Assembly (NCBI GenBank): GCA_902767775.1
Contig: CACXIP010000021.1
Coordinates: 1-54,699 of the forward strand
Source: an uncultured Prevotellaceae bacterium
GTDB lineage: Bacteria > Bacteroidota > Bacteroidia > Bacteroidales > Bacteroidaceae
Length of the DNA: 54,699 bases
Direction of reading: 5' to 3'
This document shows, piece by piece, positions 43,124 through 50,534 of the stretch. Within the stretch, counting starts at the first letter, position 1; every line of letters begins with the position of its first letter. The notes under the pieces were generated by a model. The model made no database searches. It was not told the origin of the DNA and worked only from the letters and a program-made list of their open reading frames with translations. The translations under genes and the position numbers were made by a program.

Positions 43124-45514
43124 ATGAAGTTCATGAAGTCATACCATTCAGTCATCAGTCACCTCCCCTCTGCACTTTCACAGTGGGGTGCCCTGCCTTC
43201 ATCCTTCATCCTTTTGTGCTCATCTTTTGTCCTCCTTCTTTCATGCTCCACCACGAGCAGTGTTCCCGATGGAGACAGGCTCTACACAGGCATCGACAAG
43301 GTGACCTACACCAACTATGAGAAAAACGACCATTTCACCATCACCCAGGAAGAGGTGGCTGCCGCCCTCGACTGTCCGCCAAATGGAGCACTGTTTGGCA
43401 GTTCCTATTATCGCACCCCTCTGCAGTGGCGGCTTTGGATATGGAATGCTTTCTCCGACAAGGAGAGTGATTTCGCCAAGTGGATGACGCGTTCCTTCGG
43501 AAAGGCTCCTGTGCTCATGAGCAAGGTCAATCCCGAACTGAGGGCATCGGTAGCTCAGTCGGCACTCAACGTGCATGGCTATTTCAGAGGTAAGGTGACG
43601 TCGCATGAGGTGGACACCCGCAACCCCAAAAAAGCAAAGGTAGGCTATCTCGTGGACATGGGCCATCTGTTCACCATCGATACCTTGCATTACGACAAAT
43701 TCCCGCCCGAGGCAATGGCTTTGATTGACAGTACGAGAGAAGAGGCGCTTGTAAGACGGGATGTGCCTTTCGATGTGTCTACGCTTGACGGCGAGCGAAC
43801 CCGTATTTCCACGCTCTTCCGCGACAATGGCTTTTTTTATTATCAGAAAGGATACGCCTCCTATCTCGCCGATACACTGGCCGTGCCAGGCAAGGTGCAA
43901 ATGCGGCTGCAGTTGGCCGACAGCCTTCCCGATGTCGCCATGCGCAAATGGTATATCGGCAAAATAGACATCAGCCTCAAGAAGTCATTTATGGAGCAGA
44001 CCACCAACTCTACGGGAAGAGGGCGTTATACTGTGCATTTCAATGGAAAGAAGTCACCCATCCGCACAAGAGTCATCATGAAGGACATGAAACTGCGGCC
44101 GGGCCGGCTCTACAATTATACAGACTACATGGAGTCGGCCAACAAGCTGAGTACCAATGGTCTCTTCAGCATGGTGGACTTCAATTTCACTCCACGCGAC
44201 TCAGCCACCTGCGACTCACTTGACCTCAATCTCAACTGTGTTTTCGACAAACCCTACGACTTTTATGTGGAGACCAATCTCAAAGGTAAAACGACAGGTT
44301 TTCTCGGTCCGCAACTGATTGTGGGTTTCACCAAGAGAAATGCTTTCAGGGGAGGCGAGAACCTCAACATCAACCTCCATGGCGCCTATGAGTGGCAGAC
44401 GGGACATGCCTTCGACCACAGTTCGTCGGAAATCAATTCCTATGAGTATGGCGGCGACGTGTCGATAGATTTTCCGAGACTATTGCGGCCATGGAACCTC
44501 AACGACCGGCGGAGGCCCCGTCGTGGTCGCAGGCGCTATTTCTATACGCCGACCACCACGGTCAAGGCTTCCAGCAATGTGGTCAACCGCTCCGGATTCT
44601 TCAAACGGCATATCGTATCGGGCGAACTGACCTACAAATACCAGTTCGGTCCCAATTGGCGTCATCAGTTCACGCCGCTGTCAGTGGAATACAACTATCT
44701 CAAAAACGGTACAGAGAAGTTCAATGAACTGCTCAGCGAGCATCCTTATCTCATGGCGACGATGTCCGACCTCTTCATTCCAAAAATGAAATATACGCTC
44801 ACCTATACCAGTCCTTCCACGGAGCGCAATCCCATCTTCTGGCAGACATCCGTGAGCGAATCCGCCAACCTGTTGTCCCTTGCCTACACAGCTTTTGGAA
44901 AGGGTTGGAATGAGAAGAACAAGGAACTGTTTAAGAATCCTTACGCACAGTTTCTGAAAGTGGAGACAGACTTCACCAAGACATGGCGACTTGATGAGCA
45001 TTCTCAGCTCGTTGGCCATCTCAGCACGGGATATGCCTGGGCTTTTGGTAACTCCTCCTACATACCCTATACGGAGAATTTCTGGGTGGGTGGTGCCAAC
45101 AGCATCAGGGCGTTCACTGTGAGAAGCATCGGACCGGGCAACTACCGCTCATCTGTCAAGAGATGGCGTTTTGTTGAGCAGATAGGCAATTTCAAGCTTC
45201 AAGCCAATCTTGAATACCGGCCACGTCTGTTCGGCAACCTCTATGGAGCCATTTTCCTCGATGCGGGCAATGTGTGGATGATGGGAGACTATGAGTATGA
45301 GCAAGGAACCAAGTTTGAGTTCTCCAAGCTGCACGACCAGATGGCACTTGGCACGGGAATAGGCCTGAGATACAATCTGGACTTTTTTGTGGTACGTCTC
45401 GACTGGGGCATCGCTCTTCACGCACCCTATGAAACAGGAAAGTCAGGCTATTTCAATATCCCCTCGCTCGGTGATGGCAACAGCATACACTTCGCCATAG
45501 GATATCCTTTCTGA
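43124..45514 (+). CDS. tamL: TamL, Omp85-type outer-membrane assembly lipoprotein
   Basis: 796 aa. An unusually long signal region leads to a lipobox with C41 (VLLLSC). POTRA-like periplasmic repeats (about 55-360) are followed by a 16-strand Omp85 barrel ending in F. GGANSIRAFTVRSIGPGNY carries the RGF/GPG-like signature of the family. In Bacteroidota the TamA counterpart is lipidated and is called TamL. It works with TamB just upstream. The signal region (43133-43250) is pyrimidine-rich, with tandem 'ttcatcc' units, and looks as if it was built from low-complexity DNA. Confidence 0.92.
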   Translation: MKFMKSYHSVISHLPSALSQWGALPSSFILLCSSFVLLLSCSTTSSVPDGDRLYTGIDKVTYTNYEKNDHFTITQEEVAAALDCPPNGALFGSSYYRTPLQWRLWIWNAFSDKESDFAKWMTRSFGKAPVLMSKVNPELRASVAQSALNVHGYFRGKVTSHEVDTRNPKKAKVGYLVDMGHLFTIDTLHYDKFPPEAMALIDSTREEALVRRDVPFDVSTLDGERTRISTLFRDNGFFYYQKGYASYLADTLAVPGKVQMRLQLADSLPDVAMRKWYIGKIDISLKKSFMEQTTNSTGRGRYTVHFNGKKSPIRTRVIMKDMKLRPGRLYNYTDYMESANKLSTNGLFSMVDFNFTPRDSATCDSLDLNLNCVFDKPYDFYVETNLKGKTTGFLGPQLIVGFTKRNAFRGGENLNINLHGAYEWQTGHAFDHSSSEINSYEYGGDVSIDFPRLLRPWNLNDRRRPRRGRRRYFYTPTTTVKASSNVVNRSGFFKRHIVSGELTYKYQFGPNWRHQFTPLSVEYNYLKNGTEKFNELLSEHPYLMATMSDLFIPKMKYTLTYTSPSTERNPIFWQTSVSESANLLSLAYTAFGKGWNEKNKELFKNPYAQFLKVETDFTKTWRLDEHSQLVGHLSTGYAWAFGNSSYIPYTENFWVGGANSIRAFTVRSIGPGNYRSSVKRWRFVEQIGNFKLQANLEYRPRLFGNLYGAIFLDAGNVWMMGDYEYEQGTKFEFSKLHDQMALGTGIGLRYNLDFFVVRLDWGIALHAPYETGKSGYFNIPSLGDGNSIHFAIGYPF

Positions 45515-45527
45515 TTTGGGGGAAATG

Positions 45528-46442
45528 TTAGCGTCTCTTTGATTGCGATGCGTATTTGCTGAGCGCTTTAATTGTTTTCTGCCGGCCAATGGCAATCAGT
45601 CTCTCGGATTTGTCATAATCAAAACCCCCATAGCGGCTCATCTGTATGTCGACCAGGATGTCGGGGTTCATCAACTGGCTCATCAGCTTGGCATTCTGAC
45701 GAATCATCATTGAGCTGGTGCGTGTGAGCATCGTGTAGTAGTTGAAATCGATATTGTCAGGAATCAACTTGTTGAGAATCTGTGTGGCCAGCGATTTGCT
45801 GCTCTTGCGGCGCTCGGAAATCTCATGCTTCATGTTCTCTTGTGCTTTGTAATCCTGTCCACAGACATCCACCCCCATCAGCAGGTCGTCTTTATGGCGC
45901 TCCACTCTGTTCAGTGGGATTGGGTTGACCACGCCTCCGTCGATGAGAATCATCCCGTCTCGTTGCACGGGCTTATAAAATGAAGGAAGGGAAATGCTGG
46001 CACGTATGGCTTTGAAGAGACTGCCGGTGCGGAATATCACTTCGCGCCCCGACACCCAGTCTGTTGCTACTGCACAATAGGGAATGGGGAGTTCTTCAAT
46101 GTCTACGTCAGGCACAAACTCCATGATGGCCTCAATGATACGGTCTCCTTTGACAATGTGGTTGAGTGACAAGGAGAAATCGGTCAGTTCCAACATCTTC
46201 TTGCGGTCAATGCCTTTCATCCACTCTCTGAATTCTTCCAATTTGCCAGCGGCATAGACTCCACCGATAAGGGCTCCCATGCTACAGCCGGCTATAGAGG
46301 TGATATGATACCCTTCCTCTTCCAGCACCTCAATGGCTCCGATATGTGCAAGGCCTCGGGCACCGCCACTTGAAAGCACCAATGCTACATCTTTCCTTTC
46401 GGGCTTGTCCTTGCCTGTTAATCTCAGCAGTTTATCAAACAT
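45528..46442 (-). CDS. Patatin-like phospholipase (RssA type)
   Basis: 304 aa. LVLSSGGARGLAHIG forms the oxyanion loop, Ser54 in GCSMG is the nucleophile, and Asp168 in ILIDGGVVNPIP completes the dyad. There is no signal peptide, so it is cytoplasmic or membrane-associated. It would hydrolyse acyl esters of phospholipids. It converges with tamL, 13 bases between stops. The promoter box is at 46472-46479. Confidence 0.92.
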   Translation of the reverse strand: MFDKLLRLTGKDKPERKDVALVLSSGGARGLAHIGAIEVLEEEGYHITSIAGCSMGALIGGVYAAGKLEEFREWMKGIDRKKMLELTDFSLSLNHIVKGDRIIEAIMEFVPDVDIEELPIPYCAVATDWVSGREVIFRTGSLFKAIRASISLPSFYKPVQRDGMILIDGGVVNPIPLNRVERHKDDLLMGVDVCGQDYKAQENMKHEISERRKSSKSLATQILNKLIPDNIDFNYYTMLTRTSSMMIRQNAKLMSQLMNPDILVDIQMSRYGGFDYDKSERLIAIGRQKTIKALSKYASQSKRR

Positions 46443-46471
46443 TCGTTTTAACTATAATCGCAAATCGACCA

Positions 46472-46479
46472 CAAAAATA
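46472..46479 (-). promoter_or_regulatory. -7 promoter box for the patatin-like gene
   Basis: TATTTTTG on the minus strand, with GTTG about 20 bases upstream as a weak -33. The leader is about 25 bases. Confidence 0.6.
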
Positions 46480-46719
46480 CATATAATAATCCATGAATTC
46501 AACAATTTTGGCTGGTTTTTGAAATCAAAGGTTGGAGGGAATGATGTAAATTTACAAGAATTGTGAATGCCAACCAATCTGGCACAGCTTACCAACTCAT
46601 AAAATTTGGAAGTTTCACTTTTTTTCCCTAACTTAGCGGCCTAAAGTTCCATCACCAAGGTTGGCATAGCCTTCTCCTCCAAGGAGCGCAACATCACGGA
46701 ATGGCAGTGTGACAAGTAG

Positions 46720-46739
46720 GGACGCGATGTATCGCGTCC
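46720..46739. repeat. Palindromic 'gagacg' element 3
   Basis: GGACGCGATGTATCGCGTCC: 9-base arms round a GT centre. It is related to the two elements at 497-518 and 555-576. Confidence 0.7.
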
Positions 46740-46795
46740 GAAAACCAAAAATGAGGAAAATGTATGGACATACTTGATGTCCGACCATAAACATC

Positions 46796-48523
46796 ATGCG
46801 GAAACTGTTATACATCATCGTCGCAACCATCCTGCTCGCTGCCTGTGTGGGCAACGGGAAGGAGCGTGCTGCGCTCGACGCGGCACAGGCAGTCATCAAC
46901 GACAGGCCTGATTCTGCCCTCGCCATCCTTGACTCCTTTGAGCCGTCATCTCAGGATTTCTCACGTAAAAATCTCCGTCGTTGGCAACTTCTGCGTCTCA
47001 TGGCACAGAACAAATGCGACACAGTCTTCCGCTCCGACAGCCTCCAACTCGTCCTCACCGACTATTATGACCACCATGGCACACCCAACGAGAAGATGTT
47101 GGCGCATTACCTCCTCGGAAGGGCTTATTATGACATGGGGGAGATGCCAAAATCACAGCGTGAATACCAATCAGCATTAGAATATGCTGATACAAATGCA
47201 ATGGATTGTGACAATCATCTTCTTTCTATCATACATCTTCAGATGGGTTATATGTTTTTCAAACAGTATTTGCCCCTGGAAGCAATTGCTCACCAAGAAA
47301 AAGCCGCGAGAATAGCAAAATACCATCAGGATTCCATATTATATCTAAATGCAGAAGAACAAAAAGCCCTTTCACTTTGTGAACTTAACAGAATCAATGA
47401 GGCAGACAGCATTCTATTGTTGATTCACAATGAATATAAGAAAAAAGGGGAAAATGTCAAAGCTACCAGAGCGCTAAGTCCTTGTATTCTTCATGCTTTG
47501 AGAGCAAACAAAACAGAAAAGGTGAGAGATTATATCAACATAGTTGAAAACACCGTTTCATGTTTTAAGGGCGATAGAAGTTGGGATGTGTTTGAATTAT
47601 ATCGAGGAGATTATTATTTTGCCATCAACATGATGGATTCCGCAGAATGCGCATACCGCTCCATAATGGGGCAGAGAAATGATGTCTATTACAAGGTATA
47701 TGCTTATCGCGGTCTGTTGGACGTATATGAAAAAAAGAATATCCCAGATTCTGTGGCCAAATACTCAAGACTGTATTGTGAAGCCAATGATTCATCCAAT
47801 TTATTCAAATATCAGGGGATATTGTCAAAAACTCAGGCTGCTTACAACAATGATCAACTGTATTTCATGCTTTCGGACAAGGAGAAGGAATCATCAGTCA
47901 AGTCTATCATTATCACGATGATTTTGGTTATTTCCATTCTAACTTTTGTCATCCTGCTTTTGCTCTACAACAAGAAGAAAAAGGAGAATGAAGATAAACT
48001 TATTAAACAGAGTACTGATTACAACCTTCTTATGTATGAATATGAGATGATTAAAAGTGATTTGGCATTATTGAAGGATGAGAACTCTGGATTCAGGAAT
48101 CTTCTTCAAACTAAAGAAAGCCAGCTTGAAGGATTACGAATCAAAATGAAAGAACATGATGCAATGCCTATTGCTTTCCCTGAAAACAGCTTGGAAAGAA
48201 GCAATAAGGTGAAAGAATTGCATTCATTGGCTATTCATGGCTATAAAGCTGATAATTTGCAATTGAACGAGTTGCATGAATTAATGCTTGAACAGCATAA
48301 AACATTTATCAATCGACTACAAGATAAAAATAGAGCCTTGTCACAAAGAGAAATCAGGATCTGCATATTGATAAGGCTTGGCTTTTCTGCATCCGAAATA
48401 TCTATCTTGCTTGGAATCTCACCTCAAGTCCTGTCTAATTCAAAGAGAACTATTTTGAAAAAGTTATTCGAAATTGAAGGGAAAGCATCAGATTTAAATA
48501 ATTACATTTTAAGTATGAACTAA
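46796..48523 (+). CDS. Lipobox-TPR-transmembrane-HTH protein (candidate transmembrane regulator)
   Basis: 575 aa. The N-terminus is a lipoprotein signal (LLAAC, C17). Residues about 20-340 are helical TPR-like repeats (HYLLGRAYYDMGEMPKSQRE, HLQMGYMFFKQYLPLEAIAH). A single transmembrane segment (about 371-392) and a basic stop (NKKKK) follow. After that comes a coiled coil (about 395-470) and a LuxR-like helix-turn-helix (LSQREIRICILIRLGFSASE and ISILLGISPQVLSNSKRTIL, about 515-558). The predicted topology is periplasmic TPR sensor and cytoplasmic DNA-binding end in one chain. The first 360 bases are GC-rich and the rest AT-rich, a sharp break near 47160. It is followed by secreted and peptidase genes that it may control. 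Confidence 0.82.
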   Translation: MRKLLYIIVATILLAACVGNGKERAALDAAQAVINDRPDSALAILDSFEPSSQDFSRKNLRRWQLLRLMAQNKCDTVFRSDSLQLVLTDYYDHHGTPNEKMLAHYLLGRAYYDMGEMPKSQREYQSALEYADTNAMDCDNHLLSIIHLQMGYMFFKQYLPLEAIAHQEKAARIAKYHQDSILYLNAEEQKALSLCELNRINEADSILLLIHNEYKKKGENVKATRALSPCILHALRANKTEKVRDYINIVENTVSCFKGDRSWDVFELYRGDYYFAINMMDSAECAYRSIMGQRNDVYYKVYAYRGLLDVYEKKNIPDSVAKYSRLYCEANDSSNLFKYQGILSKTQAAYNNDQLYFMLSDKEKESSVKSIIITMILVISILTFVILLLLYNKKKKENEDKLIKQSTDYNLLMYEYEMIKSDLALLKDENSGFRNLLQTKESQLEGLRIKMKEHDAMPIAFPENSLERSNKVKELHSLAIHGYKADNLQLNELHELMLEQHKTFINRLQDKNRALSQREIRICILIRLGFSASEISILLGISPQVLSNSKRTILKKLFEIEGKASDLNNYILSMN

Positions 48524-48603
48524 TCTAACGAATTATCATATTGCATTTTAGCAAACTATGAAAAATATGAAATGAACAAATGAAAAATATGAAATAGGTC
48601 TGC

Positions 48604-48634
48604 TTGTAGCATTGCATTTTAATTTCTATCTTTG
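48604..48634 (+). promoter_or_regulatory. Promoter of the DUF3244-like gene
   Basis: TTGT (48604-48607), 19 bases, then TATCTTTG (48627-48634). The leader is about 30 bases. A strong separate promoter directly after the regulator gene fits a regulated target. Confidence 0.7.
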
Positions 48635-48670
48635 AATTGAATTTGTTTAACACTAAACTTTTTTAAGGAT

Positions 48671-49048
48671 ATGAAAAAAATGCATTTCTTACTTGTTGCC
48701 GTTCTTTTCTCTTTTTCATTCTTTTCGAGTATTACGGCCAAAATCAATGATGACCCTACAACTCCTTTGCAACTTGATTTGACATGGGAAGATCCTTCTC
48801 TTGGAAGCAACGGCCCAATGAAGCAACCAATTCTTGCCCCAACAGTATATCAGATTGGTCATGAGTTACTTTTTGGAGAAACACATTCTGATTACATACT
48901 CCAAATACTTGATGATGACCAAGTATTGTTCGAAACGACTGTTTTGAGTGCAGAATCTACTACTATTCTACCTAGTGCTCTTTCAGGTACATATGAGTTA
49001 AGACTATTTGTTGGTATCTATTGTTTTGTGGGAGAAATCACCTTATAA
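48671..49048 (+). CDS. Small secreted DUF3244-like Ig-fold protein
   Basis: 125 aa with signal peptide MKKMHFLLVAVLFSFSFFSSITA. The C-terminal half (YILQILDDDQVLFETTVLSA, LPSALSGTYELRLFVG, GEITL) matches the strand pattern and SGTYELRL ending of DUF3244-like beta-sandwich proteins of Bacteroidota. Function unknown; such proteins are often near secreted peptidases. It has its own promoter and a strong terminator. AT-rich composition. Confidence 0.7.
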   Translation: MKKMHFLLVAVLFSFSFFSSITAKINDDPTTPLQLDLTWEDPSLGSNGPMKQPILAPTVYQIGHELLFGETHSDYILQILDDDQVLFETTVLSAESTTILPSALSGTYELRLFVGIYCFVGEITL

Positions 49049-49050
49049 TA

Positions 49051-49080
49051 AAAAAGAGGGTGTGACACCCTCTTTTTTTC
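49051..49080 (+). terminator. Terminator after the DUF3244-like gene
   Basis: AAAAAGAGGGTG and CACCCTCTTTTT form a 12-bp stem with a 3-base loop, then TTT. Some read-through into the next gene is possible, since no new promoter was found in the 40 bases before it. Confidence 0.85.
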
Positions 49081-49120
49081 CTCAAGAATAAACGATTCAC
49101 ACATAAAAACATTAAAGACA

Positions 49121-50326
49121 ATGAAAAAACTCTTTTTGTTATCCATATTCATTCTGGCATCTGTTTTCAATGCCCATGCACAGTTGAAAGTGAATTCGAA
49201 TGGCAATGTAGTAGTTGGCACAACCAATACAGATTTTGTCCCAAACTTATCTGTAGGGCAAAATCCCTATTATATGGGTGGTTACTCTAGTATCAAAAAA
49301 ATCGCTTTTGCCGCTAAACCAACAGCTAGTTCTGGATATAATATAGGGGTTGAAGGATATGTTAACCCTAATCAAAACGATACTACCGATACAAATTTCG
49401 GTGTCCTCGGTGTTGCGGAGATCAATCGGAACCATGGTCGTAATTATGGAGTGAGCGGAATGATAGGATACTCCAGCCCAAACCAATATTTGGGAGGTGC
49501 CGGTATATATGGCACTTGCTATACATACATGTATGGTCATCCAGACAATATTTTAGGCCTTTATGCAGGTTATTTCCATGGCGGCGTATATGTTTCTGCA
49601 GGAATAACGTCCAATGGGTATTACTCACCTGCAGTTTCCGAACTTAACGAGAATGTTAGGCCTATGGCCCAGAATGACAAGTACGGAATACAGACGCTTG
49701 ACAATCTTCTCAGGATGAATGTTCTTGAATACAATCTCAAAAACCTGACAAGTGAAAGAACCCCTGAGGAAATAGGTGAGATGACAGAAGAGGTGAGGGC
49801 TTCTTATGAGATGATGAAAAAAGACGAGGAAGAATTAGCCACCCGCCTCCATTTCGGACTCTCAGCCCAAGAACTTCAGGAGATATATCCCAATTTGGTA
49901 TTGGAAGGGACGGATGGGCAACTTTCAGTGAACTATATTGAAATGGTTCCCTTGCTTATCAGGTCCATCCAGGTATTGAAGCAGGAGCTGGATGAACTGA
50001 AATCCGAAGATGCAAATCTCAAAAAGCAGCCACAAACCACTGATACGTATGCTGCCAGTTCAGCAAGCAAAAGCATCCTGTACCAGAACACGCCCAATCC
50101 TTTCAGGGAGAAGACAGTTATTCGATTCAAGTTGTCAGACGATGCCAAGGAAGCATCCGTATGTATCTTTGACATGACGGGAAAGCAACTCAAGAAACTT
50201 CCCGTCTCAAAAGGCATGGAAAGCGTTTCTGTAAACGGCTATGAATTGGGTGAGGGTATGTTCCTGTATTCACTCATTGTCAATGGACAGGAAATCGACA
50301 CCAAGAGAATGATTGTGTCCAAATGA
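49121..50326 (+). CDS. Secreted S74-like fibre protein with T9SS sorting tail
   Basis: 401 aa with signal peptide MKKLFLLSIFILASVFNAHAQ. Residues about 22-180 are a glycine/tyrosine-rich beta region. Residues 185-290 look like a peptidase S74 (tail-fibre intramolecular chaperone) domain: KYGIQTLDNLLRMNVLEYNL and HFGLSAQELQEIYPNLV. A short coiled coil (about 280-297) follows. The end (about 318-401: LYQNTPNPFREKTVIRFKLS, VCIFDMTGKQLKKL, YSLIVNGQEIDTKRMIVSK) is a T9SS type A sorting domain. The usual S74 Ser/Lys catalytic stretch is degenerate (VSELNENVRPM), so self-cleavage may be lost. The 5' half is AT-rich and the 3' half GC-normal. Confidence 0.82.
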   Translation: MKKLFLLSIFILASVFNAHAQLKVNSNGNVVVGTTNTDFVPNLSVGQNPYYMGGYSSIKKIAFAAKPTASSGYNIGVEGYVNPNQNDTTDTNFGVLGVAEINRNHGRNYGVSGMIGYSSPNQYLGGAGIYGTCYTYMYGHPDNILGLYAGYFHGGVYVSAGITSNGYYSPAVSELNENVRPMAQNDKYGIQTLDNLLRMNVLEYNLKNLTSERTPEEIGEMTEEVRASYEMMKKDEEELATRLHFGLSAQELQEIYPNLVLEGTDGQLSVNYIEMVPLLIRSIQVLKQELDELKSEDANLKKQPQTTDTYAASSASKSILYQNTPNPFREKTVIRFKLSDDAKEASVCIFDMTGKQLKKLPVSKGMESVSVNGYELGEGMFLYSLIVNGQEIDTKRMIVSK

Positions 50327-50534
50327 GAGTAAGGCACATTATTGTCACTTGAAAGGTTGTGGAGAAAAGGAGGATGTTGCTTACAACGAATTAATAATCA
50401 ATAACAATATGGATCAGGCCTATTATATATCTGATATGAATGTCTATGCATTGTCAATGTAATGTCAATATGCCACCGCCATCGGACGGGAGAGCTTCAG
50501 ACATACAGATTGAAACACTTTATCAAAAGATATT

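Larger units (their letters stand above)
46443..46795. other. Gene-free region between patatin and the TPR-HTH gene
   Basis: 353 bases. It holds the patatin promoter and a 'gagacg'-family palindrome at 46720-46739. No convincing promoter for the plus-strand gene was found; TAACTTAG near 46628-46635 is only a partial -7 match. An open frame on the minus strand here has no protein-like features. Confidence 0.7.

Noticed and set aside
46633-46926. 97-codon minus-strand frame before the TPR-HTH gene
   Set aside because: Runs into the conserved lipobox region of the plus-strand gene and contains the palindromic element; composition is not protein-like.
50409-50462. 17-codon frame (MDQAYYISDMNVYALSM) upstream of the C25 gene
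   Set aside because: Could be a leader peptide, but no promoter, ribosome site or terminator fold links it to the downstream gene. Too short to support.
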